64,000 bases of DNA from CAJXYS01 sp913063035 (GCF_050586465.1 NZ_JBOCEG010000006.1:124001-188000), one strand, 5' to 3'; positions 1-8,237 are shown, numbered from the stretch's first letter. Notes: generated by a model from the letters alone, not told the origin. Numbers and translations: made by a program.

Positions 1-541
1 GCATGTCAGGGATAATGCAGAACTTGCACTTGTGATTGCAGCCCTCTGAAATCTTTAAATAACTATAGTGGCGAGGTGTCAGGCTGACCCCGGAGGCCGG
101 CAGCAGGTCGACGAAGGGATCGGGCGCGGGCGGCACCGCGTCATGGACCGCGTCGAGAACCTGCTCGTACTGGTGCGGCCCGGTCACCGCCAGCACCGTC
201 GGATGCGCGCCGGTGATGTAGCCGGGCTCGGCCCCCAGACAGCCGGTGACGATGACGCGCCCGTTCTCGGCCAGCGCTTCGCCGATGGCCTCGAGGCTCT
301 CGGCCTTGGCGCTGTCGAGAAAGCCGCAGGTGTTCACGATCACCGCGTCGGCGCCGGAATACTCCGCGGAGATCGCGTACCCCTCGGCACGGAGCCGGGT
401 CAGGATCCGCTCGCTGTCGACCAGCGCCTTGGGGCAGCCGAGCGAGACCATGCCGATGGTCGGCTGGCCGGGGCGGCGGGTCGCGGTCAGTCGGGCGGCC
501 GGGGCGATGTCGGGGCGCAGGTCGGGCGGATTGGTGCTCAT
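1..541 (-). CDS. rimO: RimO, ribosomal protein S12 methylthiotransferase (N-terminal 180 residues, partial)
   Basis: Radical SAM enzyme that methylthiolates an aspartate of ribosomal protein S12. Visible: the MTTase N-terminal domain with its three cluster cysteines (C36 in GCPKA, C72 in NTCGF, C101 in TGCLG) and the radical-SAM CxxxCxxC motif (C168, C172, C175) at the very edge of the window; the rest of the radical SAM and TRAM domains lie outside. I chose ATG 541 (MSTNPP); an in-frame ATG at 550 adds three residues. A TATA-rich hexamer just upstream (about 550-557) could be a -10 box, which would make the message nearly leaderless. Odd: the codons for residues about 157-178 are AT-rich (AGT, TTA, ATT, TCA, AAT, CCT) in an otherwise very GC-rich gene. 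Confidence 0.93.
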   Translation of the reverse strand, partial: MSTNPPDLRPDIAPAARLTATRRPGQPTIGMVSLGCPKALVDSERILTRLRAEGYAISAEYSGADAVIVNTCGFLDSAKAESLEAIGEALAENGRVIVTGCLGAEPGYITGAHPTVLAVTGPHQYEQVLDAVHDAVPPAPDPFVDLLPASGVSLTPRHYSYLKISEGCNHKCKFCIIPDM

Positions 542-650
542 GCCTGCCATATAGAGGCCCCTCCGCGCCCGCGAAAGGCCCTTCGCACTTGTGGGCACGC
601 CGCCCGGCACCTTAGTCTGGACCACGCACGCATTTCCCGGAGGCCGTAGG

Positions 651-2630
651 ATGCGCTGGCTGCTTCGCCTGGTCTTTATCCTTGGGGCGCTCGCGCTGAT
701 CGCCGGCGCGGGGCTTCTGCTCATGCCGACGGATCGCATCGCCGAGGTCGCCGAGCGCCGCTTCGAGGCGGCGACGGGCCGTGTGCTCGATCTTTCGGGC
801 GGCGTCAGCCCGACGCTCTGGCCGGTTGTCGGGGTTCGGACCGGGCCGGTGACGATCTCCGATGCGCCCTGGGCGGGCGCGGGGCCCATGGTCGCGGCCG
901 AGGCCCTGACCATCGGGCTCAAGCCCGGCCCCCTGATCCGGGGCGAGATCGCGATCCAGGAACTGCGCCTGACCGCGCCCCGCATCCGGCTGCGCCGCGA
1001 GGCCGACGGCCGGGCCAACTGGAACCTTGGCGGCGAAGCCGCCCCGGCGGCCCCGCCGGCCGCCCCGGCCGACGACGGCGGGGGGGCGGCCGCCCTGACG
1101 CTTGACGAGGCGGTGATCGCCGGGGGCGAGCTGCACTTCACCGACGCGGCGACCGGCACCGAGGCGGTGCTGACGGATCTGGAGCTGACCGCGGCGCTGC
1201 CAGAGGCCGCCGGCCGCGCCGAGATTTCCGGCACGGCGGTCCTGAACGGCGCCGAGACCGCGTTCAGCACGGCCATCGACGGTTTCGCCGGGTTCCTGGC
1301 GGGCGATCTGCGCGCGGTCAGTGCCCGGCTCGAGATCGGGCCCAACAGCGTCACCTTCGACGGACGGGCGGGGACCGCGCCGGTGGCGGCCGAGGGACGT
1401 CTGCGCGCCGATCTCGGTGACTGGCCGGCGCTGCTGACCGCGCTGGGGCAGCAACCGCCGGCACCGCCGTCCGGGCTTGGACGCAGCGCGGCGCTGTCGG
1501 GTGAGCTGACCTATACCGAGGCCGGGCTTGCCCTGCGCGGTGCCGAGCTCTCTGCCGCGGGAAACACGCTGCGGGGAGAGGCCGACCTGACATTCGCCGA
1601 GCCGCGCCCGCGGCTGGTCGCACGGCTCGGCGCCGAGGCGCTCGAGCTTGGGGCGCTGGCGGGTGATGGCGGCGGCGGCGCGGATGGCCGGGCCGACGAA
1701 GACGGTGGCGGCTGGTCCGATGCGCCCATCGACGTCAGCGCGCTTGCCGCGCTGGATGCCGAGATCGCCCTGAGCGCCGGGCGCGTCGCGCTGGGCGACA
1801 TCAGCCTCGACCGCACCGATCTCGTGGCAAGGCTCGACCGGTCCAGGCTCGTTTTCGACATCACCGAGATCGGTGCCTATGGCGGGCGGATCGGCGGGCA
1901 GTTCGTGGTGAATGGCCGGGGCGGCCTCTCGGTGGGCGGCGATCTGACGGTCGCCGATTTGCAGTTGCAGCCCTTTCTGACGGCCACCGCGGAGTATGAC
2001 CGGCTCATCGGCGCGGTGGACGGCGAGGTCGATTTCCTCGGCGTCGGCAATTCGATGGCCGCGATCATGCGGTCGCTTTCGGGCAGCGGGCGCCTGTCGA
2101 TCGGCAAGGGGGAATTGCTGGGGCTCGACCTTGTCGGCATGCTGCGCAATTTCGACACCTCCTATAGGGGGCCCGGCTCCAAGACGATCTTCGACGCGGT
2201 CACCGCGAGTTTCACGATCTCCGACGGGGTGCTGTCCAACGAAGACCTGCTCTTCGTCGCGCCGCTCGCCGAGGCCACCGGCGCGGGCACCGTCGATATC
2301 GGGGCGCGGCGCCTCGATTACCGCGTGGTGCCGGTCGCCTTTGCCAACCGCGACGGCACGGAATCGACCGGGGGCGTGAGGATTCCCGTTGTCATTACCG
2401 GCAGCTGGGACGATCCGAAGTTCCGCCCCGATCTCGCAGGCCTGATCGAGCAGGAAACGGGTCTCGACGAGGAGCAGGTCAAGGAAGACCTCCGCGGCCG
2501 TGTCCGCGAGAAGATCGAAGAGGAGATCGGCCCGGTCGAGGAGGGGCAGTCGCTCGAGGATGCCGTGCGCGACAGGATCGAGGACGAGGCCAGGAAGAAA
2601 CTGCTGGACTTCCTCGGCGGCGGAAACTGA
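651..2630 (+). CDS. AsmA-family envelope protein
   Basis: 659-residue protein with an N-terminal membrane anchor (residues about 4-25, LLRLVFILGALALIAGAG) followed by a long periplasmic region rich in beta-repeat sequence typical of the AsmA/YhjG family, which is linked to outer-membrane assembly or lipid transport between membranes. The C-terminal third carries the recognisable AsmA-2 segment (GSGRLSIGKGELLGLDLVGM, then IFDAVTASFTISDGVL). It ends in a highly charged helix (residues about 600-655). Start chosen at ATG 651 because GGAGG lies 7 bases upstream; the frame is open 20 codons further upstream without a ribosome site. Single-gene unit divergent from rimO. Precise substrate unknown. 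Confidence 0.85.
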   Translation: MRWLLRLVFILGALALIAGAGLLLMPTDRIAEVAERRFEAATGRVLDLSGGVSPTLWPVVGVRTGPVTISDAPWAGAGPMVAAEALTIGLKPGPLIRGEIAIQELRLTAPRIRLRREADGRANWNLGGEAAPAAPPAAPADDGGGAAALTLDEAVIAGGELHFTDAATGTEAVLTDLELTAALPEAAGRAEISGTAVLNGAETAFSTAIDGFAGFLAGDLRAVSARLEIGPNSVTFDGRAGTAPVAAEGRLRADLGDWPALLTALGQQPPAPPSGLGRSAALSGELTYTEAGLALRGAELSAAGNTLRGEADLTFAEPRPRLVARLGAEALELGALAGDGGGGADGRADEDGGGWSDAPIDVSALAALDAEIALSAGRVALGDISLDRTDLVARLDRSRLVFDITEIGAYGGRIGGQFVVNGRGGLSVGGDLTVADLQLQPFLTATAEYDRLIGAVDGEVDFLGVGNSMAAIMRSLSGSGRLSIGKGELLGLDLVGMLRNFDTSYRGPGSKTIFDAVTASFTISDGVLSNEDLLFVAPLAEATGAGTVDIGARRLDYRVVPVAFANRDGTESTGGVRIPVVITGSWDDPKFRPDLAGLIEQETGLDEEQVKEDLRGRVREKIEEEIGPVEEGQSLEDAVRDRIEDEARKKLLDFLGGGN

Positions 2631-2690
2631 CGGCTTGATCCGGCACGCCCGCGCCATAGCTACTTCGTCACACAGGCGGAGGAGACACGG

Positions 2691-3209
2691 ATGCGGATCA
2701 TCGTCACGCTCGTCGCGCTTACCCTGATGGCGCTGCCGCTGCGCGCGGCGGAGTTCAGCTTCGACTCGATCGATGGCGGCACGCTGTCGCTGACCGACTA
2801 TGCCGGGCGCCCGGTGCTGGTGGCCAACACCGCCTCGCTCTGCGGCTTCACCGATCAATACGCCGATCTCCAGGCGGTTTACGATCGCTACCGCGACAAG
2901 GGGCTGGTCGTGCTGGCCGTGCCGTCCGACGACTTCCGGCAAGAGCTCGGCAGCGCCGCCGAGGTCAAGGATTTCTGCGAGCTGAATTACGGCCTCGATC
3001 TGCCGATGACCGACATCACCCATGTGCGCGGGCGGAATGCCCATCCGTTCTATGCATGGCTGAGGACGGATCACGGCATCGCGCCGCGCTGGAACTTCTA
3101 CAAGGTGCTGCTGGGCCCCGACGGCTTGCCGGTGGAAAGCTGGGGATCGGCCACCAAGCCGACCGCGCCCGAGGTCACGCGCCGGATTGAGGCGCTGCTG
3201 GCAGAGTGA
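2691..3209 (+). CDS. Secreted glutathione-peroxidase-family protein
   Basis: 172 residues with an N-terminal signal peptide (about 1-20, cleavage near LRAA-EF) and a thioredoxin-fold GPx domain. Peroxidatic cysteine is C51 in the motif NTASLCGFT; the family Trp-Asn pair is W134-N135 (RWNFYK). The catalytic glutamine normally in PSNQFGGQE is not present: the equivalent reads PSDDFRQE (D80-D81). Probably a thiol-dependent periplasmic peroxidase or a relative with changed chemistry. The stop overlaps the GTG start of the next gene by four bases, so the two are translationally coupled. A possible promoter TTGATC-N16-TAGCTA lies at 2635-2662. Confidence 0.85.
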   Translation: MRIIVTLVALTLMALPLRAAEFSFDSIDGGTLSLTDYAGRPVLVANTASLCGFTDQYADLQAVYDRYRDKGLVVLAVPSDDFRQELGSAAEVKDFCELNYGLDLPMTDITHVRGRNAHPFYAWLRTDHGIAPRWNFYKVLLGPDGLPVESWGSATKPTAPEVTRRIEALLAE

Positions 3210-4309
3210 CCGCGGCGCCGCTCTTCATCGGGTCCGAGATCTATCGCGGCTCCAGCTACGGAACCTGGCACCCGCTGGCGATCCCGCGGGTGCCCACGGT
3301 GATGGATCTCGCGCGCGCGCTCGGCTGGCTGCCGCGGGACCGCTACGTCGCCAGTCCGCGCGCCAAGCCGGCCGCGCTGGCAGCCTTCCACACGCCGGGG
3401 TACCTGGCCGCGCTCCAGGATGCGGAGCGGACCCAGTCGGTCAGCGACCAGGTGCGCGCCCGCCATCACCTCGGCACCCATTCCAACCCGGTCTACCCCG
3501 AGGTGTTCCGCCGCCCGGCCACGGCCGCCGGCGGCTCGATCCTGGCGGCCGAGCTGCTGCGCGACGGCGGGGTGGTCTACAACCCCGGCGGGGGGACCCA
3601 TCACGGCCTGCCCGATCGCGCCAACGGGTTCTGTTATCTCAACGACCCGGTCCTGGCGCTCAAGGCCTTCCGCGCGCAGGGTATCCGGCGGCTCGCCTAT
3701 GTGGACGTCGATGCCCATCACTGCGACGGTGTGGAAATGGCCTTCGACGGTGATCCCGAGATCCGGATGATCTCGGTCCACGAGGAACGGCGCTGGCCCT
3801 TCACCGGGGCGCTGCAGGACCGGGCCGGCGGCGCTGCGCGCAACATGCCGGTGCCTGCGGGGCTGAACGACAGCGAGATGGACGCGATCCTCGACGGCGC
3901 CATCCTGCCGCTCGTCGCGGATTTCCGGCCCGAGGCCGTGGTGCTCCAATGCGGCGCCGACGCGCTCGCCGAGGATCCGCTGTCGCGGCTGACGCTCTCC
4001 AACGGGGCGCTGTGGCGCGTGGTCGCGGCGCTCCGCCCGCTGGCGCCGCGCTTCCTGGTGCTGGGCGGCGGCGGCTACAATCCCTGGTCGGTCGGGCGGG
4101 CGTGGACCGGCGTCTGGGCGACGCTGGCGGGCCACGAGATCCCCGACCGCCTGCCCGGGTCGGCGCAGGCGGTGTTGCGCGCGCTCAACTGGTCGCGCGC
4201 CCGGAGCCGCCCCCCGGCGCCGTCGCTCATGGAGACGCTGGCCGATGCGCCGCGCCCCGGCCCGATCCGGCCCGAGATCCGGACGCGTATCGCCGCGGTG
4301 ACGGCATGA
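3206..4309 (+). CDS. Histone deacetylase-like / acetoin-utilisation-type amidohydrolase
   Basis: 367-residue class II HDAC-like zinc hydrolase (acetylpolyamine amidohydrolase/AcuC superfamily) that removes acyl groups from lysine or polyamine substrates. Visible motifs: NPGGGTHHGLP with the tandem catalytic His (H132-H133), YVDVDAHHCDG with zinc ligands D169 and H171, third ligand D252 in QCGADAL, and the GGGGYN glycine loop. Starts with GTG overlapping the upstream TGA; its own stop overlaps the ATG of thpR. Actual substrate cannot be told from sequence. Confidence 0.88.
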   Translation: MTAAPLFIGSEIYRGSSYGTWHPLAIPRVPTVMDLARALGWLPRDRYVASPRAKPAALAAFHTPGYLAALQDAERTQSVSDQVRARHHLGTHSNPVYPEVFRRPATAAGGSILAAELLRDGGVVYNPGGGTHHGLPDRANGFCYLNDPVLALKAFRAQGIRRLAYVDVDAHHCDGVEMAFDGDPEIRMISVHEERRWPFTGALQDRAGGAARNMPVPAGLNDSEMDAILDGAILPLVADFRPEAVVLQCGADALAEDPLSRLTLSNGALWRVVAALRPLAPRFLVLGGGGYNPWSVGRAWTGVWATLAGHEIPDRLPGSAQAVLRALNWSRARSRPPAPSLMETLADAPRPGPIRPEIRTRIAAVTA

Positions 4310-4845
4310 TGCGGGCCTTCGTGGCCATAGACCTGCCCGAGGCGGCACGCACCGATCTCGCGCTCCTGCAGCAGGCACTGCCTGTCGGCCGCGCCGTGCC
4401 GCCCGAGAACATGCATGTCACGCTGGTCTTCCTGGGCGAGGTTCCCGAGCCGGTGCTGGAAGATGCCGATGCCGCCTTCCGCCGGGTCGCCGCGCCGGGC
4501 TTTTCGCTGCACTGCGCGGGGGTGGGCGTTTTCGGCGGCGACCTGCCCCGCGCGGTCTATGCCGGCATCTCCGGGACCGAACCGCTCTGCCATCTGCAGG
4601 CGAAGCTCGAGACCGCGGCCCGCGGCGCCGGGGTGACGGTGGCGAAGCGCCGCTTCGTCCCGCACGTGACGCTCGCCCGGCCGGGCGGGCGCGTGGACCG
4701 GATCGCGCTGGAGCATTTCATCGCCGGTCACGCCGCCCATCGCGGCCCGGAATTCGAGGTCGCGGATTTTCGGCTCTACGAGGCGACGCTCGGCCGCAAG
4801 GCGGCGCGCTACACGGAACTGGCGCGCTACCCGCTGACCGGGTGA
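4306..4845 (+). CDS. thpR: RNA 2',3'-cyclic phosphodiesterase (LigT/ThpR)
   Basis: 179-residue 2H phosphoesterase. The two catalytic HxT motifs are H37-V-T39 (NMHVTLVFLG) and H120-V-T122 (PHVTLAR), at the expected distance. The family opens RNA 2',3'-cyclic phosphates to 2'-phosphate ends. Two adjacent ATGs (4306 and 4309) are possible starts; 4306 overlaps the stop of the deacetylase-like gene (ATGA). Last gene of a GPx-HDAC-ThpR unit and followed at once by a GC-rich hairpin and T run. Confidence 0.9.
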   Translation: MMRAFVAIDLPEAARTDLALLQQALPVGRAVPPENMHVTLVFLGEVPEPVLEDADAAFRRVAAPGFSLHCAGVGVFGGDLPRAVYAGISGTEPLCHLQAKLETAARGAGVTVAKRRFVPHVTLARPGGRVDRIALEHFIAGHAAHRGPEFEVADFRLYEATLGRKAARYTELARYPLTG

Positions 4846-4867
4846 CCCGGCCCGCCGGGCCGGGTTT
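4845..4867 (+). terminator. Hairpin terminator after thpR
   Basis: Nine-base-pair stem ACCCGGCCC/GGGCCGGGT with a GCC loop, followed by TTTC. It is the first hairpin of repeat copy 1 described next. Only a short T tract follows, so termination strength is uncertain. Confidence 0.55.
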
Positions 4868-4968
4868 CGCGCGCGATGCGCGCGAGGATATTTGGACCAC
4901 TTGGAGAACGGCATCCTCCAAGTGGCGGAAATATCCCCGCCGGAGGCATGGACTCGCCGCGCAGCGGC
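4868..4968. repeat. Structured palindromic intergenic repeat, copy 1
   Basis: Lies between the convergent thpR and threonine-dehydratase-like genes. Order of elements: a short CGCGCG/CGCGCG hairpin (about 4870-4884); a long two-tier stem with outer arms GGATATTT (4886-4893) and AAATATCC (4929-4936) and inner nine-base arms CCACTTGGA and TCCAAGTGG; then CCGCCGGAGGC; then GCCGC-GCA-GCGGC just before the opposite-strand stop codon. The same chain recurs at 37512-37654 and 41405-41541. Confidence 0.85.
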
Positions 4969-5949
4969 TCAGACGCGCGGCGTGCCGCCCGACAACACAG
5001 TGCGCATCCAGTCCGTGTCGATGTTGCCGCCGCACAGGATCACGCCCACCTCCTTGCCCTGCATCCGTGCGCGTTCCTGCATCAACGCGGCAAGGGGCGC
5101 CGCGCCCGCGCCCTCGGCCAGGTTGTGGGTGTCCTGGAAATAGACCCGGATCGCCTCGGCCACGGCGTCGTCGCTGACCGTCACGATGCGCTCGGCGCCC
5201 GTGGCGTAGATATCGTAGGCCGCCTTCACGGGCACCCGTACCGCCATGCCGTCGGCGAAGGTCGCCGCGCTCTCGGTCGGCGTGAGCGTTCCGCGCTCGA
5301 CGGAGAGCTTGGCGGTCTGGGCGTGCTCGGAGACGACGCCGACCACCCTGGTCCCGAGCCCGAGCGCGTCGCGCGCCGTGATCACCCCGCAGATGCCGGA
5401 GCCGCATCCGATGGGCACGTAGACGGTGTCGAGATCGGGCTTGACGGTGAAAAGCTCGAAGGCATAGGTCGCGACCCCGCGCATCAGTTCCTCGTGGAAG
5501 GGCGGCACCATGAAGAGGTCTTCCTCGGCGGCCGCCCGGCCGGCGGCCTCGCGCGCGGCGTCGAAATCGGCGCCCACCTCCACCAGCTCCGCGCCGAAGG
5601 CGCGCATGGCGGCGTTCTTCTCGACCGAATTGCCGTGGGGGACGAAGATCTTGGCGCGCAGCCCTGCCGCGCGGGCCGCGCGCGCCTGGCTCTGTCCGTG
5701 GTTGCCGCGGGTCGCGGTGACGATGCCGCGCGCCTCGGGATGGGTGCGGCGGAGCCAGTCGATGAAGGTGATGCCGCCGCGGATCTTGAAGGCGCCGGTG
5801 GGCGTGTGGTTCTCGTGCTTGACCCAGACCGTGGCGCCGAGCCGGTTCGACAGGGTCGGCCAGGCATATTGCGGCGTGGGCGGCATCTGGCTGTGCACGA
5901 GCGCGGTGGCGTTCTCAAGGGCGACGCGGTCGAAAACGGGTTTGGCCAT
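4969..5949 (-). CDS. PLP-dependent threonine/serine dehydratase-like enzyme
   Basis: 326-residue fold-type II PLP enzyme. The cofactor lysine is K55 in TGAFKIRGG; a glycine-rich phosphate-binding loop (GCGSGICG, about residue 185) and a C-terminal GGNID are present. No C-terminal ACT regulatory domain, so it resembles catabolic threonine/serine dehydratases or hydroxyaspartate dehydratases rather than biosynthetic IlvA. Start chosen at ATG 5949 (MAKPVFDR) because GAAGGAGG precedes it; a start at 5982 would swallow that site. Immediately downstream of glycerate kinase on the same strand, which fits a role in serine/hydroxyacid metabolism. Exact substrate unknown. Confidence 0.82.
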   Translation of the reverse strand: MAKPVFDRVALENATALVHSQMPPTPQYAWPTLSNRLGATVWVKHENHTPTGAFKIRGGITFIDWLRRTHPEARGIVTATRGNHGQSQARAARAAGLRAKIFVPHGNSVEKNAAMRAFGAELVEVGADFDAAREAAGRAAAEEDLFMVPPFHEELMRGVATYAFELFTVKPDLDTVYVPIGCGSGICGVITARDALGLGTRVVGVVSEHAQTAKLSVERGTLTPTESAATFADGMAVRVPVKAAYDIYATGAERIVTVSDDAVAEAIRVYFQDTHNLAEGAGAAPLAALMQERARMQGKEVGVILCGGNIDTDWMRTVLSGGTPRV

Positions 5950-5994
5950 TCTGCCTCCTTCTTTGGGACGCCGGGGCGGCACGGGGGCGGGCCC

Positions 5995-7119
5995 CTAGCC
6001 CCTGAGCGCGATCATCAGGTCCATCACGTTGGTGCCGGTCGGACCGGTGGTGAACAGGCAGCGCTGCGCGGCGAGCCAGCGGCCCGCATCGGCGCGGGCG
6101 AGCGCCTCGGCCCCGCCGGTGGCGCGTGCCCAGCTGGCGCCGTCGACGATCCCGCCGGCGGCCTGCGTCGGCCCGTCGGTGCCGTCGGTGCCCGCCACCA
6201 GCAGCGTCAGCCCGGCCTCGCCCGCGATCTGGCGCGCCAGCGCCAGTGCCAGCGCCTGGTTGCGCCCGCCGCGGCCGGGGTCCGGGGGCAGGGTCACGGT
6301 GGGTTCCCCGCCGAGGATGGCCACGCCCGGCGGCAGCGCCCGCAGTCGCGGGCCCAGCGCGCGGGCGAGGAGTTCCACCTCGCCGTAGAGATCCTCGGCA
6401 TTGACATGAACCGCGAGCCCGGCCGCGCGGGCCGCCGCCGCGGCCGCGTCGCGCGCGATGGCGTTGGAGGCGACGATGCGGGTCTCGCAGGTGCCCCCCG
6501 CCGCGGCGGGGCATTGCCCGATCCCCGACCCGATCACCGCGATGTCGTCGCCCGACACGTCCGAGATGGCGAGCACGGTCGCCCCTGCGCCGCCGAAAGC
6601 CGCCAGGAGCCCGCCGCCCTTGATCCGCGACAAGGCGCGCCGGCGGGCGTTGATGGCGTGGATGTCCTGCCCGCCGGCCAGAAGGCGGGCGTTTTCTGCC
6701 GCGAGATCGTCGAGCGACACGCCTTCGGCCGGGCATTCCGCCAGCGCGGAGGCGCCGCCCGAGACCAGGAGAAGCAGCGTCTCGTCCGCGGACATCGCCG
6801 CGACCGCATCGTAAAGCGCACGGCCGGCCGCGAGGCTCGCGGCGTCGGGCACGGGGTGGGCGGCTTCGAGGACGGTCAGCCCTGGCGGCGCGCCGGTACC
6901 GTGGCCGTACTTGGTGACCGCGAGGGCCGGCACCGCGGCGTAGCGGGCCAGCGCCGCGCGGGCCATGGGCACGGCGGCCTTGCCGACGGCGAGGATCCGG
7001 TCGGGCCGCGGCGGCGCGTCGGAGGCCAGCGCCGCGGCCACGGCGGTATCGCCGCGCACGGCGTCCACCCCGGCCTGCCAGATCCGGCGCAGGGTGTTTT
7101 CTGCGGAGAGCGCGCTCAT
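5995..7119 (-). CDS. Glycerate 2-kinase (TtuD/GckA, MOFRL family)
   Basis: About 374 residues of the MOFRL-type glycerate kinase family, which phosphorylates glycerate to 2-phosphoglycerate. Seen: an N-terminal AVGKAAVPMA segment, LLLLVSGGASAL, the RRALSRIKGGGLL motif, AISDVSGDD, and the C-terminal MOFRL signature GGRNQALALALA followed by GTDGTDGPTQAAGG. In-frame ATGs exist at 7155, 7128 and 7119; 7155 falls inside a terminator-like hairpin of the upstream gene, so I prefer 7119 (MSALSAENT). No clear ribosome site precedes any of them. Same strand as the dehydratase-like gene, 45 bases apart, probably one transcript. Confidence 0.85.
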   Translation of the reverse strand: MSALSAENTLRRIWQAGVDAVRGDTAVAAALASDAPPRPDRILAVGKAAVPMARAALARYAAVPALAVTKYGHGTGAPPGLTVLEAAHPVPDAASLAAGRALYDAVAAMSADETLLLLVSGGASALAECPAEGVSLDDLAAENARLLAGGQDIHAINARRRALSRIKGGGLLAAFGGAGATVLAISDVSGDDIAVIGSGIGQCPAAAGGTCETRIVASNAIARDAAAAAARAAGLAVHVNAEDLYGEVELLARALGPRLRALPPGVAILGGEPTVTLPPDPGRGGRNQALALALARQIAGEAGLTLLVAGTDGTDGPTQAAGGIVDGASWARATGGAEALARADAGRWLAAQRCLFTTGPTGTNVMDLMIALRG

Positions 7120-7133
7120 GGCGCGCATTTGGA

Positions 7134-7167
7134 CAGAAACGGCGCCGGAGGCCAAGCCCCCGGCGCC
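7134..7167 (-). terminator. Hairpin terminator after cytochrome c peroxidase
   Basis: On the minus strand, arms GGCGCCGG and CCGGCGCC (plus strand 7160-7167 and 7141-7148), extended by a few inner pairs, followed by GTTTCTGT. It separates the peroxidase message from the glycerate kinase start. Confidence 0.5.
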
Positions 7168-7193
7168 GCCGATCTTTCAGGCCGTCGCCGCGC

Positions 7194-8237
7194 TTACTGC
7201 GCCATGACCTCGGCGGTCGGGCGCGGGGTGGCGGCGGTTTCGGCCGGCAGGATCGGCACCGTCACGTCCGGCGCGCGGCCGGTGAGGCTGTCGAGGAAGG
7301 CCACCAGCTTGTCGGCCTCGTCGTCGGTGATCGCCGCGCCGAGCTGCGACTCGGCCATGATCTGCACCGCGACCTTCAGGTCCCAGACCTTGCCGGAATG
7401 GAAATAGGGCGCGGTCAGCGCCACGTTCCGCAGCGGCGAGGCGCGGAAGACATACTCGTCGTCCACGGTGTCGGTCACGGCGAAGCGGCCCTTGTCGTCG
7501 GGCGGCAGAACCTCGGCGCCGGGCTTCTCGATCAGGCCGAAGGGATAGTAGCCCTCGCCGCCGAGGTTGACGCCGCTGTGACAGGCCACGCAGCCCTTGT
7601 CCATGAAGAGCTGGAGCCCGTCCTTCTGCATGGCGTTCAGCGCCATGTCATCGCCGTTGAGATAGGCGTCGAAGGGCGCCGGGGTGATCAGCGTGGCCTC
7701 GAAGGCCTCGATCGCGCGCGCCATGTTGTCGAAGGTGACCGGCGCCTCTTCCTCGGCGAAGGCGGCCTCGAACCAGTCGACGTAGTCGGGCATCGAGTTC
7801 AGCGTGACGACGACGTTCTCGGGCGTGTTGGCCATCTCGACGCCGGCCTGGATCGGCCCCTTGGCCTGGGCCTTGAGGTCCTCGGCGCGCCCGTCCCAGA
7901 ACTGGGCCTCGTTCAGCACCGCGTTCAGCACGGTGGGCGAGTTGCGCGGACCTTTCTGCCAGCCGTGGCCGATCGAGGTTTCCTGGTTGTCGTCACCGCC
8001 GGTGGCGAGGTTGTGGCAGGAATAGCAGCTGAACACGCCCGAGGCCGAGAGCCGCGGGTCGAAGAACAGCGCCTTGCCGAGCTCGATCTTTTCTTCCGTC
8101 ACGCGGTTGTCGGCGATCTGCGGGATGGTGGAGGGCAGCGGCTCGAAATAGTCCAGCGCGTCGTCGCGCAGGGCCTCGGCCGAGGCCGCCCCGGCCAGGC
8201 AGGTGGTCACCAGGAAGGCAGGGAGGATATGTCTCAT
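7194..8237 (-). CDS. Di-haem cytochrome c peroxidase (CcpA/MauG family)
   Basis: 347 residues, periplasmic: signal peptide 1-20 (FLVTTCLAGAASA-EA). Two c-type haem sites, C71-x-x-C74-H75 (CYSCH) and C216-x-x-C219-H220 (CVACH), arranged as in bacterial di-haem peroxidases that reduce hydrogen peroxide with cytochrome c or cupredoxin electrons. The segment RNSPTVLNAVLNEAQFWDGR is the family hallmark. Own transcription unit between two terminator/promoter regions. The upstream region holds a degenerate FNR-like half-site, consistent with the usual oxygen-linked control of this family but not proof of it. Confidence 0.93.
   Translation of the reverse strand: MRHILPAFLVTTCLAGAASAEALRDDALDYFEPLPSTIPQIADNRVTEEKIELGKALFFDPRLSASGVFSCYSCHNLATGGDDNQETSIGHGWQKGPRNSPTVLNAVLNEAQFWDGRAEDLKAQAKGPIQAGVEMANTPENVVVTLNSMPDYVDWFEAAFAEEEAPVTFDNMARAIEAFEATLITPAPFDAYLNGDDMALNAMQKDGLQLFMDKGCVACHSGVNLGGEGYYPFGLIEKPGAEVLPPDDKGRFAVTDTVDDEYVFRASPLRNVALTAPYFHSGKVWDLKVAVQIMAESQLGAAITDDEADKLVAFLDSLTGRAPDVTVPILPAETAATPRPTAEVMAQ

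Noticed and set aside
68..649. Plus-strand frames over the rimO start
   Set aside because: Antisense to a clear RimO N-terminal domain; no family features.
612..3074. Minus-strand open frame of about 820 codons opposite the AsmA-like and peroxidase-like genes
   Set aside because: Composition artefact; the plus-strand genes have signal peptides, ribosome sites and family motifs.
4876..7407. Plus-strand open frame of about 843 codons opposite the dehydratase-like and glycerate kinase genes
   Set aside because: Arg/Gly/His-rich shadow of two well-supported minus-strand enzymes; no ribosome site or motif.
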